Below the pieces are notes generated by a model, which was not told where the DNA came from, ran no database searches, and saw only the letters and a list, made by a program, of their open reading frames with translations. Shown in pieces: positions 1-8,709 of a stretch of 64,000 nucleotides of DNA; the stretch's first letter is position 1, and each line of letters starts with the position of its first letter. Origin of the DNA: DASPPM01 sp052143835 (GTDB lineage Bacteria > Pseudomonadota > Alphaproteobacteria > JACZXZ01); assembly GCA_052143835.1 (NCBI GenBank), contig JBKQRV010000097.1:1-64000 (forward strand), in the 5' to 3' direction. Both the position numbers and the translations under genes were made by a program.

Positions 1-2
1 CC

Positions 3-425
3 GCCGGCACTCAAGATCCCGCCCGAGGTCCGCGCTTTTACGCGTCGGGCCCGGATGCTCACCGGCTGACACGCCTGGCCGGCTTCAGTCGTGATATTGC
101 GATCCTCGACGGTCCCGTCGGAGCCGCCTCCGGCTTGAAGCTCGGTTACGCCGGACTGACCAAAGGCTTTACCGCCCTCCTCGCGACGATGCTGGGCGCC
201 GCGGAACGCGAAGGCCTTGCTGACGCACTGCGGACTGAGCTCGCGCGCAGCCAGCCGAATTTCCTCGCATGGCTGGATCGCGCCGTGCCCGCGATGCGCC
301 CGAAGGCGTACCGCTGGGTCGCTGAGATGCGACAGATCGCGGAGTTCGTCGGCGGTCCCGATGACGGCGCGATGATCTACGACGGCGCGGCCCGGCTCTA
401 TCAACGAATCGCCAACGAGCATTGA
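3..425 (+). CDS. 6-phosphogluconate-dehydrogenase-like oxidoreductase, C-terminal part (DUF1932), cut by window edge
   Basis: The reading frame is open from the first bases of the window to the stop at 423-425, so this is the 3' end of a gene starting outside. The visible 140 residues contain the stretch GLKLGYAGLTKG, typical of the helical C-terminal domain (DUF1932) that follows an NAD(P)-binding Rossmann domain in beta-hydroxyacid or 6-phosphogluconate dehydrogenase-like enzymes. The lysine-containing helix normally contributes to the active site. The missing N-terminus should carry the GxGxxG nucleotide-binding motif. The substrate cannot be inferred. Confidence 0.72.
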   Translation, partial: AGTQDPARGPRFYASGPDAHRLTRLAGFSRDIAILDGPVGAASGLKLGYAGLTKGFTALLATMLGAAEREGLADALRTELARSQPNFLAWLDRAVPAMRPKAYRWVAEMRQIAEFVGGPDDGAMIYDGAARLYQRIANEH

Positions 426-597
426 TCAATCGCAAAGCGCTGGTCGCGCGGCGACATTCCGTTACTTGCCCAATTCCCGCTTTCGCTTAGGCCGTCTCTG
501 TTCCTCGTGGTCACCGGCAGCACGTGCTTTTACTTGGGCATCGCCCTTTACGTACTGCCGTCTGCGAGCTGAGCTTTCCGCGAAGAAGAACAATCCA

Positions 598-1740
598 ATG
601 CGATCCCCCTCGAGGCCCCTCGCCCTTCTCCTGCTTCCCTGCCTGCTTGCCGCCTGCTCGGACGGCGCGGCGGACATCTTCGAAACCCAGCCGCCGATTA
701 CCGTCGCCGTGGTCGGTCCGACGCGAGGCCCTTATAGCGGCCTTGGCGGCGAGATGCGGGCCGGCGTGCAGCAGGCCGAGGAGGACATCAACGCCAAGGG
801 CGGCGTGCTCGGGCACGTGCTCAAGCTTCGCGGAGTGGACGATCAATGCGACGCCAAGCTCGCTGCCGGTACCGCGCGCGCGCTCGTCCGCGAGAAGGTC
901 ACGTTCGTCGTCGGGCATTTCTGCTCGACCTCCTCGATCGCCGCAGCACCCATCTATAGCGAGGCGAACATCTTGATGATTACGCCTTCTTCCAGCAGCG
1001 CAGCACTGACCGACGAGGCGGCGGCGCGCGGCAGCAGCAACATCTTCCGCGTGGTCCCGCGCGACGACACGCAGGGCGTCCCTCTCGCGCAGCATATCCT
1101 CGAGCATTACCCGGGCGCGCCCGTGGCACTCATCGACGACGGCTCGGCATACGGCAGGAACGTGACCCGCTCGACGCGACAGGCGCTCGCCGAGAAGGGC
1201 GTACGGCCGGCGCTCGCGGAGAGCGTTCCGGCCGAGACGGAAGACTTCTCGGGCCTCGTCGTACGCCTGAAAGCGCACGGCATCGGGGTCATCGTCTTCG
1301 GCGGCTACGCGGAAGAGGCCGCCAAGCTCCTCCTCGAGGTGCGCCGGCAGGGCCTCGAGGCCGCCTTCGGCGGCGGCGACACGCTCATGGCGGATGATTT
1401 CCAAAAACGTGCCAAGGCGGCTGCCGAGGGCGCCTTCATGACTTCGCTTCCCGACGCGCGGGAGCTGCCGACGGCGCAGCACGCGGTCGAGGGTCTCGCG
1501 AACTTCGGCATCGATGCCAAGGGCTACACGCTTTACACCTACGCCGCTGTCGAGCTCTTCGCAGAGGCCGCCGAGCGCGCCAAGTCGCTCGACGCCACTG
1601 CCGTCGCCAAGGCCTTGCGCGAAGGCGAATACTCGACCGTGCTCGGACCGCTCAACTTCGATGCGAAGGGCGATCTCAAGGGAGCGCGCTACGCCATCTA
1701 CGTTTGGCACGACCGCGCCGCGCAGCCTTTGAGGCCGTAG
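598..1740 (+). CDS. Branched-chain amino-acid-type ABC transporter substrate-binding lipoprotein
   Basis: 380 residues. The start chosen (ATG 598) gives a clean lipoprotein signal: basic N-terminus, leucine-rich core and lipobox LLAAC with Cys20. A longer frame upstream would bury this signal and is unlikely. The mature protein has the periplasmic binding protein type 1 (LivJ/LivK, Peripla_BP_6) pattern: ITVAVVGPTRGPYSGLGGEM, then a long insertion-free two-lobe fold ending in a KGDLKG segment near the C-terminus. It should bind a small ligand, an amino acid or related acid, at the outer face of the inner membrane. It converges with a LivH-type permease gene immediately downstream, a plausible partner. 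No ATPase or LivM gene is seen here. Confidence 0.85.
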   Translation: MRSPSRPLALLLLPCLLAACSDGAADIFETQPPITVAVVGPTRGPYSGLGGEMRAGVQQAEEDINAKGGVLGHVLKLRGVDDQCDAKLAAGTARALVREKVTFVVGHFCSTSSIAAAPIYSEANILMITPSSSSAALTDEAAARGSSNIFRVVPRDDTQGVPLAQHILEHYPGAPVALIDDGSAYGRNVTRSTRQALAEKGVRPALAESVPAETEDFSGLVVRLKAHGIGVIVFGGYAEEAAKLLLEVRRQGLEAAFGGGDTLMADDFQKRAKAAAEGAFMTSLPDARELPTAQHAVEGLANFGIDAKGYTLYTYAAVELFAEAAERAKSLDATAVAKALREGEYSTVLGPLNFDAKGDLKGARYAIYVWHDRAAQPLRP

Positions 1741-1780
1741 GTCTGGCCAAATCGCGCGGCTGCCGCCGGCGCCGATGCTG

Positions 1781-3121
1781 CTATTCCTCGCCGAGCAGTC
1801 CTTGGGGGCGAAAGATGAGAACGAGGATGAGAAGCGCGAAGACGGCGAGCTCCCGGTAGGCACCCGGCAAATAGCCGGCCCAGAACGTCTCCATGTACGC
1901 CACCACGAAGCCGCCCAGGAGCGCCCCCTTGAAGTTGCCGATGCCGCCGACGATCGCGGCCGTAAGCGCCTTGAGGCCCATGAGAAGGCCCATGGCGAAG
2001 TTCGCCCCGCCGTAGTAGGACGCGACCATGAGCCCGCCCGCCGCGGCGAGCGCGCCGCCGAGGGCGAACGTCGCCGCAATGACGCCATCGACATTGACGC
2101 CGAGAAGAGCGGCCATGCGCCTGTCTTGCGAGCTTGCCCGCTGCGAGCGCCCGAAGCTGGTGCGCGCGAGCAAGTACCAGGTCCCTCCGGCAAGAAGAAG
2201 GGTCAAGGCAAAGACGACCCCCTGCTGGCGGTTGAGATAGAGGCTGAAGCCGTCGGCTTCGGCGAGAGCGATCCCATCCTCCGACCGCACGGGCAGCCAG
2301 AAGTTTTGCGCGCCCTCGACCAGGAAGACGTAGTTCTGCAAGACGATCGAAAGCCCGATCGAGGCGATGAGCGGCATGAGCGTGCTCGACTGCCGCAAGG
2401 GACGGAAGACGAGACGCTCGCTCATCATGCTGTAGCCGGCGGTGAGGGCCATGGTCAGCGGAAGCGCCAGCAGCAGGCTGAGGAAATAGGAATCGAGCCC
2501 CGAGAGCAGGAGCAGCCAGATGCCGATGGTGGCACTGACCGCGCCGATCATGTACATCTCGCCGAAAGAGAGATTGATGACGCCGATGATGCCGTAGATG
2601 AGCGTATAGCCGACGGCGATCAAGGCGACCACGCAACCGAGCGTCGAGCCATTGACGAGCTGCTGGAGGAAATAAAGCAGCTCGACGCGGGGCGAGCTGC
2701 GCACCGTCTCGACGCGGGACCGTGGCGGCGCAGCACCTCCCGCAGTGGCTACCGGGCCCATGTCGTGCTCGAGCACGATATTGAGCATCGCCAGATGAAT
2801 GCCGCTCAGGCGCCCCTCGACGTCGGTCGTGACCTCGCTGAGCTCGATCTGGTTGGCGCTCACGGGGCCACCGGCGAAGGCGCAACTCACATGATGCGCC
2901 TCGAGATTGCCGTTGGCGGCGCTGAGCGTTACACGCGTGAGGATGCCGTGGGCCTTGCTCGCATCCGCCTCGCTCTCGAGACTCACGATCGGAGCCCGAG
3001 CGAAGAGAATACGGGCGACCCGCTCGCAGAACTCGGCCTGGGGGCGGCCTACCTTGCTGCAGCCGAAAAGCGAGGCCAGCAGGAAAACGAGGGCAAGGGC
3101 GCTGATGCGTGCGATCTTCAA
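1781..3121 (-). CDS. LivH-type ABC permease with an N-terminal lipoprotein-like extension
   Basis: 446 residues, well over the usual ~290 of LivH. Residues from about 150 onward are a standard branched-chain amino-acid permease (BPD_transp_2): repeated hydrophobic helices, the segment INLSFGEMYMIGA, and a C-terminal ALLILVLIFRPQGLLGEE. The first ~140 residues are different: a lipoprotein-like signal (LLASLFGC, Cys21), a soluble region with three further cysteines, then a linker. The start is TTG 3121; it gives an intact signal, though the ribosome-binding site is weak. It converges with the binding-protein gene, 40 bases apart. The extension may be a membrane-tethered periplasmic domain. Its function is unknown. 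Confidence 0.8.
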   Translation of the reverse strand: MKIARISALALVFLLASLFGCSKVGRPQAEFCERVARILFARAPIVSLESEADASKAHGILTRVTLSAANGNLEAHHVSCAFAGGPVSANQIELSEVTTDVEGRLSGIHLAMLNIVLEHDMGPVATAGGAAPPRSRVETVRSSPRVELLYFLQQLVNGSTLGCVVALIAVGYTLIYGIIGVINLSFGEMYMIGAVSATIGIWLLLLSGLDSYFLSLLLALPLTMALTAGYSMMSERLVFRPLRQSSTLMPLIASIGLSIVLQNYVFLVEGAQNFWLPVRSEDGIALAEADGFSLYLNRQQGVVFALTLLLAGGTWYLLARTSFGRSQRASSQDRRMAALLGVNVDGVIAATFALGGALAAAGGLMVASYYGGANFAMGLLMGLKALTAAIVGGIGNFKGALLGGFVVAYMETFWAGYLPGAYRELAVFALLILVLIFRPQGLLGEE

Positions 3122-3257
3122 CGTCTACCCGGCGCGCAAGGAGCACGCGCACCGCGCCGGCCGCGGCGTCGTGCGCGGGGCCAAATCTAACCGGTGAAGC
3201 TTACATGACCGGGAAACGCTTGGCCAGGTGCCAAGCCGAGGCGGGTAAGAGGGAGCG

Positions 3258-3288
3258 CCGCGGCAGTCCTTGAAGGGCGCTGCCGCGG
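3258..3288 (-). terminator. Candidate hairpin terminator after the cold-shock gene
   Basis: A perfect 9-base inverted repeat, CCGCGGCAG and CTGCCGCGG, separated by 13 bases lies about 35 bases past the stop of the leftward cold-shock gene. No strong T-run follows on that strand, so Rho-independent termination is possible but not certain. Confidence 0.45.
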
Positions 3289-3321
3289 TCGTCCTTGGTC
3301 AAATCCCAGCTGACGGGAGGG

Positions 3322-3528
3322 TTATGCCGCCGCGAGATTGATGGCGGAAACGCGCCCGTCGCGGCCGCGCTCGATCTCGAACGACACCTTCTGCCCCTCG
3401 CTGAGCGTCGCCATGCCGGCGCGCTCGACCGCGCTGATGTGCACGAAGACGTCCTTCGAGCCGTCCTGCGGCTGGATGAAGCCGAAGCCGCGCTGATTGT
3501 TGAAGAACTTGACGGTACCGGTTGCCAT
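3322..3528 (-). CDS. CspA-family cold-shock protein
   Basis: 68 residues, the normal size for a single cold-shock domain. It binds single-stranded RNA and DNA in the cytoplasm and melts RNA structure. Both RNA-binding motifs are present: RNP1-like RGFGFI and RNP2-like VFVHIS, after the family opening MATGTVKFFN. A strong Shine-Dalgarno (TAGGAGG) sits just upstream of ATG 3528. About 220 bases separate it from the dihydroorotase stop, room for the long structured leader usual in this family. The gene stands alone. The paralogue number (A, D, G) cannot be told from sequence. Confidence 0.95.
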   Translation of the reverse strand: MATGTVKFFNNQRGFGFIQPQDGSKDVFVHISAVERAGMATLSEGQKVSFEIERGRDGRVSAINLAAA

Positions 3529-3749
3529 GATGGCCTCCTAACTTGAGTACGTGAAAGCGCCTCGGCGACCATCGCCGAGATGCTGCAGTTACCGGCCTCA
3601 TGGATTGCTAAGATGTGCGCCCCAATCGGGGGCATATCGGCAAGTGCCGAAGCAGATACTGATGGCGGGAAGATGGGGCATCCCGCGGCAAAAAGCAAGC
3701 CCGTAGTCGCTCCAGCGGCGGCGCGGGCGGAGGGGGGGCGCCCTCTGGG

Positions 3750-5093
3750 TCAAGCCTCGGACGGGAGGGTCTCGAGGAAGCGCAAGGGCCGGCCTTGGGG
3801 GCTGCCGAGGAGCTCGTCCTCGCGCATGACGAGCCGGCCGCGGATGACGGTCATGCGGGGCCAGCCCGTGACCCGCATGCCGGCGAAGGGCGTCCAGCCG
3901 CAGCGGCTCGCGATCCAGCGGTTCTCGATGACGCGCTCAAGGGCGAGGTCCACGACCGTGAAGTCCGCGTCATAGCCGCGGGCGATGCGTCCCTTGCCGG
4001 CGATGCCGTAGATGCGCGCCGGGCCGGCGCTGGTGAGGTCGACGAAGCGCTCGAGCGACAGCCGGCCGGCATGGACATGGTCAAGCAGGATCGGCACCAG
4101 CGTCTGCACGCCCGGCATGCCGGAGGGACTTTCGGGATAGGGTCTCGCCTTCTCCTCGAGCGTATGCGGGGCGTGATCGGAGCCGATCACGTCGACGATC
4201 CCCTCCCGGACCGCGCGCCAGAGTGCCGCACGGTGACTCGCCTCGCGGATCGGCGGGTTCATTTGGGCGAGGCTGCCGAGCCGGTCGTAGCACTCGGGGG
4301 CCGCGAGCGTCAGATGCTGGGGCGTGGTCTCGACGGTCGCGATGTCCTTGTGCCGGGCGAGGAGCTCCATCTCGCCCGCGGAGGTGACGTGCAGCACATG
4401 CACGCGCCGGCCCGCACGGCGCGCATGCGCCAGGAGGCGCCTGACCGCGAGGAGTGCCGTCTCCTCATCGCGCCACAGCGGATGGAGATGCGGCTTCCCG
4501 CCTGCGACAGCGATCCGCTTGCGCTCGCCAAGGCGCGTCTCGTCCTCGGCATGCACCGCGACGCGGCGGCGGCCGGCAGAGAGGACCGCGAGCACGCCCT
4601 CATCGTCGGGAACGAGAAGGCTCCCCGTCGAGCTCCCCATGAAGAGCTTGACGCCGGCGCAGCCGGGAAGCTGCTCGAGCGCCGCGAGCTCGCCGACGTT
4701 CTCATGGGCGGCACCGACGAAGAAGGCGTGATCGACCACGGCGCGGCCGGCCGCGCGCGCGAGCTTGTCCTCGAGCAGCGCCTTCGTCGTGGTGCTCGGA
4801 TTGGTATTGGGCATCTCGCAGACGGCAACGACGCCGCCGAGGGCCGCCGCGCGCGTGCCGCTCGCCAGGTCCTCCTTGTGCTCGTTGCCGGGCTCGCGAA
4901 AATGGACTTGGGTATCGATGACGCCGGGCAGCACGTGAAGCCCGCGCGCGTCGATGACCGCCTCGGCAGCGGCCTCGTCGAGCGCGCCGAGTGCCGCGAT
5001 CCGTCCGCCGCGCGCGCCGATATCGGCCGCCACCAAACCGCCCGGCGTCGCCACCGTCCCGCCCTTGACGATCAGATCGAAGCGCTCGGGCAT
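3750..5093 (-). CDS. pyrC: Dihydroorotase-family amidohydrolase
   Basis: 447 residues, the length of class I dihydroorotases (cyclic amidohydrolases, TIM-barrel). It would interconvert carbamoyl-aspartate and dihydroorotate in pyrimidine synthesis. Visible: N-terminal barrel strand LIVKGGTVATP, metal-site strand VIDTQVHFREPG, EMPNTNPS, and C-terminal IGSDHAPHTLEEK. The usual HxH metal motif reads Gln62-Val-His64 here, so the first ligand is changed. I recall other alphaproteobacterial dihydroorotases with a similar motif but cannot check. It lies 27 bases after asnB in the leftward run. A hydantoinase or allantoinase role is possible but less likely. Confidence 0.8.
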   Translation of the reverse strand: MPERFDLIVKGGTVATPGGLVAADIGARGGRIAALGALDEAAAEAVIDARGLHVLPGVIDTQVHFREPGNEHKEDLASGTRAAALGGVVAVCEMPNTNPSTTTKALLEDKLARAAGRAVVDHAFFVGAAHENVGELAALEQLPGCAGVKLFMGSSTGSLLVPDDEGVLAVLSAGRRRVAVHAEDETRLGERKRIAVAGGKPHLHPLWRDEETALLAVRRLLAHARRAGRRVHVLHVTSAGEMELLARHKDIATVETTPQHLTLAAPECYDRLGSLAQMNPPIREASHRAALWRAVREGIVDVIGSDHAPHTLEEKARPYPESPSGMPGVQTLVPILLDHVHAGRLSLERFVDLTSAGPARIYGIAGKGRIARGYDADFTVVDLALERVIENRWIASRCGWTPFAGMRVTGWPRMTVIRGRLVMREDELLGSPQGRPLRFLETLPSEA

Positions 5094-5120
5094 GGCTGCA
5101 TCCCCAAGATGCCGCTCCCG

Positions 5121-6887
5121 CTACACCGCCGAGAGGAGCTCGTAGGCGTCGCGCGCGCCGCTGGCCCCCATGATATGGCTCTGGTGCCAGCACGCGTAGA
5201 AGAGCAGCGCCCACTCCGCGAACTCGGCGCGCTTGCCGCTTGCAAGGAAGAGCCGCTCGACCGCGCCGGGCTGGCAGAGCTCGCGCACGCCGGCTTGGCG
5301 CGCCAAGAGGGGCACGATGCGCGCGCGCCGCTTCGCAATCCATTCGGCGACCGGAACCGTGAAGCCGCGCTTGGCGCTCATCGGCTCCGCCTCCGGCAGG
5401 GTGCGCGCGAGCCACTTGCGCAGGAGCCACTTGCCGAGGCCGCTCCTGAGTTTCAGCCGATCGGGAAGGCGGTAGGCGAGGTGCGCGAGCCTCGGGTCTA
5501 AGAAGGGCACGCGTCCTTCGATCGAGTGCGCCATCAGGCAGCGGTCGAGCTTGGTGAGCAGATCGTTGGGCAACCAGTCGGCCGCATCCACCGCCTGCGC
5601 CACCTGGAGCTTTGTGCGCCCCGGCGTCGCCGCCGCGAGCTCGGCGGCGTCGATGCCGTCGCGCCAGCCGACGGGATTGGCGCGCAGGACGCCGAGCCCG
5701 TCGAAGATGCCGCGCGCGCGCATGGTGCGGCCCCACTGCCACCACGGTCGAACCACGCTGCGATAGCGGCCATAGCCGGCGAAGAGCTCATCGCCGCCCT
5801 CGCCGGTCAGAATCACTTTGAGGGACCCCTTGACGAGCGAGGCGAGCTTGTAGGTGGGAAGGGCCGCATAATCGGCGGTGGGATCGTCGAGCGCGTCCGC
5901 GACCTTGGGCAAGAGCGTCCAGAAGTCGCCCTCGTCGAACTCCACCTCGACATGCTCGGCCCCGACGATGCCGGCAAGCTTGCGCGCGAGCGCGCGCTCG
6001 TCCGCGACCTCCGTGCCGGAGAAGCCGATGGTGAAGGCGCGCACGGGACGGTCGTTGAGCCTGGCCATCAGCGCCAGCACCGTGGTGGAATCGATGCCGC
6101 CCGAAAGGAACATTCCGTAAGGCACGTCCGAGCGCTGGTGCACGCGCACGCTGTCTTCCAACGCCTCGTCGAGCCGTGCGAGCGCCTCCTCCTCGCCCAT
6201 CGGCTCGGGGCCGCCCTGGGGCAAGGCCTCCTGGCGCCGGCGCTCGACGACGCGCGCCTCGGCTAGCACGAGGGTCTCGCCGGGCAGCAGCCGGCGGATG
6301 CCGAAGAAGGGCGTGTCGCGGCCGGTGGTGAACTGCAGCTCGACGAGCTCGCCCCGGCGCGCGGGATCGAGGACGCGCTGGGCGAAGCCCGCCGCAATGA
6401 GGGCCCGCGGCTCGGAGGCGAAGGCGAAGAGCTCCGGCCGCTCGACGTAATAGAGCGGCTTGATGCCGAAGGGATCGCGCGCAAGCACGAGGCGGCCCGC
6501 CGGCGCATCGTGCAGGGCGATCGCATACATGCCGCGCAGCCTCTCGACGAAGCCGACGCCGAGCCGGCGGTAGAGATGGAGTGCGGGCTCGAAGTCCGAC
6601 CCGGTCGCGAAGTTGACGCCGGAAAGGGCGGCGTCCCGCCGCAGCTCGATGTAGTTGTAGATCTCGCCGTTGCCGACGAGGGCGGCGCCGCCCGACTCGT
6701 GCAGCGGATGGCCCCCGGTCTTGAGGTCGATGATGGCGAGCCGGTTCTGCACCATGCCGACATTGGCGACGACATACTGCCCGCGGCTCTCCGGCCCGCG
6801 GTGGTCGACGCTGTCGGCCATGCGGGTCAAGAGCGCGGGGTCGGGCGAGCTGCCGTTCTTCATCATGATGCCGACGATGCCGCACAT
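5121..6887 (-). CDS. asnB: Glutamine-hydrolysing asparagine synthase (AsnB type)
   Basis: 588 residues with two domains. The N-terminal class II glutamine amidotransferase begins MCGIVGI, so Cys2 becomes the catalytic N-terminal nucleophile after Met removal; RLAIIDL and NGEIYNY follow. The C-terminal ATP-pyrophosphatase synthase domain shows SGGIDSTT (PP-loop) and GEGGDELFAGYGRY. It adenylates aspartate, or an analogous carboxylate, and amidates it with ammonia from glutamine. The ATG at 6887 overlaps the stop of the upstream glycosyltransferase (TGATG), so the two are translationally coupled. AsnB paralogues inside polysaccharide clusters often amidate sugar acids or support envelope synthesis; that role is inference from context. 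Confidence 0.92.
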   Translation of the reverse strand: MCGIVGIMMKNGSSPDPALLTRMADSVDHRGPESRGQYVVANVGMVQNRLAIIDLKTGGHPLHESGGAALVGNGEIYNYIELRRDAALSGVNFATGSDFEPALHLYRRLGVGFVERLRGMYAIALHDAPAGRLVLARDPFGIKPLYYVERPELFAFASEPRALIAAGFAQRVLDPARRGELVELQFTTGRDTPFFGIRRLLPGETLVLAEARVVERRRQEALPQGGPEPMGEEEALARLDEALEDSVRVHQRSDVPYGMFLSGGIDSTTVLALMARLNDRPVRAFTIGFSGTEVADERALARKLAGIVGAEHVEVEFDEGDFWTLLPKVADALDDPTADYAALPTYKLASLVKGSLKVILTGEGGDELFAGYGRYRSVVRPWWQWGRTMRARGIFDGLGVLRANPVGWRDGIDAAELAAATPGRTKLQVAQAVDAADWLPNDLLTKLDRCLMAHSIEGRVPFLDPRLAHLAYRLPDRLKLRSGLGKWLLRKWLARTLPEAEPMSAKRGFTVPVAEWIAKRRARIVPLLARQAGVRELCQPGAVERLFLASGKRAEFAEWALLFYACWHQSHIMGASGARDAYELLSAV

Positions 6888-7918
6888 CAGGCTGCCACCT
6901 TCTCGAAGAACTCCATGTAGCGGGCCACGACGGCCTTCTTGGTGAAGCCCTCCTCGTGGGCGGCCCGTCCGCCGGCAATGAGACGCCGCGCGAGCTCCGG
7001 CTCCGCCAGCACTCGGCGGATGGCGGCCGCTTGCGCTTGGGCGTCCTCGAGGGGCACCAAGAGACCGTTCTCGCCGTCCTTGATCAAACCCTTCGGCCCA
7101 GCGCTTGCCGCGGCGACGACTGGGACCTCGCGCGCCCACGCCTCGATGACGACGTTGCCGAGCGGCTCGATGCGCGAGGGGCAAACAAGGAGGTCGGCCG
7201 CGGCAAAGAGCGCGCCCACGTCGTCGCGCCAGCCGAGGAAATGCAGCCGCGCGCCGAGCCCAAGGCGGGCCGACTGCGCCTCGAGCGCACGGCGCTCGGG
7301 CCCTTCGCCGGCGAGCCAGCAGTGCACGCCCTCGAGTGCGGCGAGGGCCTCCAACAGCACATCGAAGGCCTTGTCGGAATGGAGCCGGCCGAGGGCCAAG
7401 AGGAGCGGTGCGTCCTCGGGGGTAGCGAGGCTCGCGCGGGCGACGGGTGCTTGAGGCTCGGTATCGACGAAGTTCGGCAGATAGTGGGTACGCTCCGACG
7501 GCCAGCCGCAGCGGCGCAAGTAGGCGACGATGTCGACGGTATTGCCGATGAGATGGTCGCTCTTCCTGTAGTATCTGAGATCGTAATAGCCGCCGAGCCG
7601 CGCTGCGTGGACGAAGCGACCTCCGGGACAGATCCTCGTGGCGCGGTTCATCCAGGTCAACACGACGTGGGGAGCGAAGTTCCGGATCGCACGCCGGAGC
7701 GCCGAGGACGTCTTGAAATCGAGAAAGGCGCCAAAGCGGAGCTCGAGCGGCTCGATGCCTTCCTCGCGCAGCTTGGCCGCGCGCTCGGCATCGCAGCGGA
7801 TGACGACGCGCTGTTCGAGTCCCGCACGCTCGAGCGCAGGCACGAGACGCGTGAAGAACGCCTCCGCCCCGCCGTGGTGGGCGCCGGCCATCACCTGCAG
7901 CACCCGGATGCGCGCCAT
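6887..7918 (-). CDS. Glycosyltransferase family 4
   Basis: 343 residues with a GT-B fold. N-terminal RVLQVMAGAHHGGAEAFF is the acceptor-domain opening of GT4 enzymes. The C-terminal donor domain has LLALGRLHSDKAFDVLLEA, GEGPER, FLGWRDDV and the glutamate motif PSRIEPLGNVVIEAWA. It transfers a nucleotide-activated sugar with retention, probably at the inner face of the cytoplasmic membrane. Both ends overlap neighbours in the TGATG pattern (start 7918 with the GT2 gene, stop with asnB). The donor and acceptor are unknown; a lipopolysaccharide core or capsule precursor is likely. Confidence 0.88.
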   Translation of the reverse strand: MARIRVLQVMAGAHHGGAEAFFTRLVPALERAGLEQRVVIRCDAERAAKLREEGIEPLELRFGAFLDFKTSSALRRAIRNFAPHVVLTWMNRATRICPGGRFVHAARLGGYYDLRYYRKSDHLIGNTVDIVAYLRRCGWPSERTHYLPNFVDTEPQAPVARASLATPEDAPLLLALGRLHSDKAFDVLLEALAALEGVHCWLAGEGPERRALEAQSARLGLGARLHFLGWRDDVGALFAAADLLVCPSRIEPLGNVVIEAWAREVPVVAAASAGPKGLIKDGENGLLVPLEDAQAQAAAIRRVLAEPELARRLIAGGRAAHEEGFTKKAVVARYMEFFEKVAA

Positions 7919-8709
7919 CAGTCTCTTTCGAGCCTCGCCTTGAGATAGGAAATGAGAGGATAGAGCCCGGCCAAGAGCGCGATGAGCAGGCCGTACGGCC
8001 CCTCCCGGTAGCCCTTGTGCATGACATAGCACTTGCCGAAGCGCGAGAACAGCCGCCGCACGTTGTGAAAGTAGCTGCCGATGTCGCCCGAGGCCCGCAG
8101 GTCGCGCGCGCGTACCGTGGTGTAGCGATCGAGCCGCAGAAGCATGTCGGAAATATTGCGGTCGACGTAATGTATCATGCGCGACTTGAGCCAGCGCCGC
8201 TCGCCGCTGAGCGTGAGCTTCGGGTGGATGCGCTGGTCGCCCCAGACCTTGGCGCCTTTCGTAAAAAGCCGCACGGCCGCCGACACGCCCCAAGAAGCCC
8301 CCCAGCCGTAGCGGACCAGGTGCTCGCCTATGTAGTTGTCGAAGGGGATGAGAAAATAGCCGGGTGCCGCACCCGGGAGCACCGCGCGCACCTCGGCCGC
8401 GAGCTCGGGGCTCACGCGCTCGTCGGCATCGACCTCGAGGATCCACTCGCCGCGGCAAGCCTCAATGCCGGCCATCCGCCGCGGTCCCTCGACATCCCAG
8501 GCACCCTCGAGCACCCGCGCGCCGAGGCGCTCGGCGATTTCCTTCGAGCGGTCGGTGCAGCGGTCGAGCACCACCACGATCTCGTCGGCGAACCCCAGCC
8601 CTCCGAGGCATTCGGCAAGCTGCCGCTCCTCGTTGCGCACGACGACGAGCGCCGAGAGTACCGGCATGACGGCGGGCCCTTGGCGCGTCGGCTGCTCGAG
8701 CGCGGTCAT
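7918..8709 (-). CDS. Glycosyltransferase family 2 (WaaE/KdtX-like)
   Basis: 263 residues with a GT-A fold. It shows LSALVVVRNEERQLAECLG at the N-terminus, DEIVVVLDRCTDRS, and the metal-binding pattern EVDADERVS (DXD-like). The central region (DNYIGEHLVRYGWG) and the C-terminal hydrophobic segment with basic residues resemble the lipopolysaccharide core beta-1,4-glucosyltransferase (WaaE/KdtX) subgroup. ATG 8709 overlaps the stop of the GT9 gene (ATGA). An internal ATG at about 8667 is possible but the coupled start is preferred. It is probably part of outer-core assembly. Confidence 0.87.
   Translation of the reverse strand: MTALEQPTRQGPAVMPVLSALVVVRNEERQLAECLGGLGFADEIVVVLDRCTDRSKEIAERLGARVLEGAWDVEGPRRMAGIEACRGEWILEVDADERVSPELAAEVRAVLPGAAPGYFLIPFDNYIGEHLVRYGWGASWGVSAAVRLFTKGAKVWGDQRIHPKLTLSGERRWLKSRMIHYVDRNISDMLLRLDRYTTVRARDLRASGDIGSYFHNVRRLFSRFGKCYVMHKGYREGPYGLLIALLAGLYPLISYLKARLERD

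Noticed and set aside
511..2193. Leftward frame spanning the binding-protein gene and part of the LivH gene
   Set aside because: It crosses two well-supported genes in the wrong frame or strand; composition is arginine-rich and unlike a protein family.
6888..8027. Extra N-terminal 380 residues in frame with asnB
   Set aside because: The amidotransferase requires Cys2, so the true start is the ATG at 6887; upstream sequence is the shadow of the GT4 gene.
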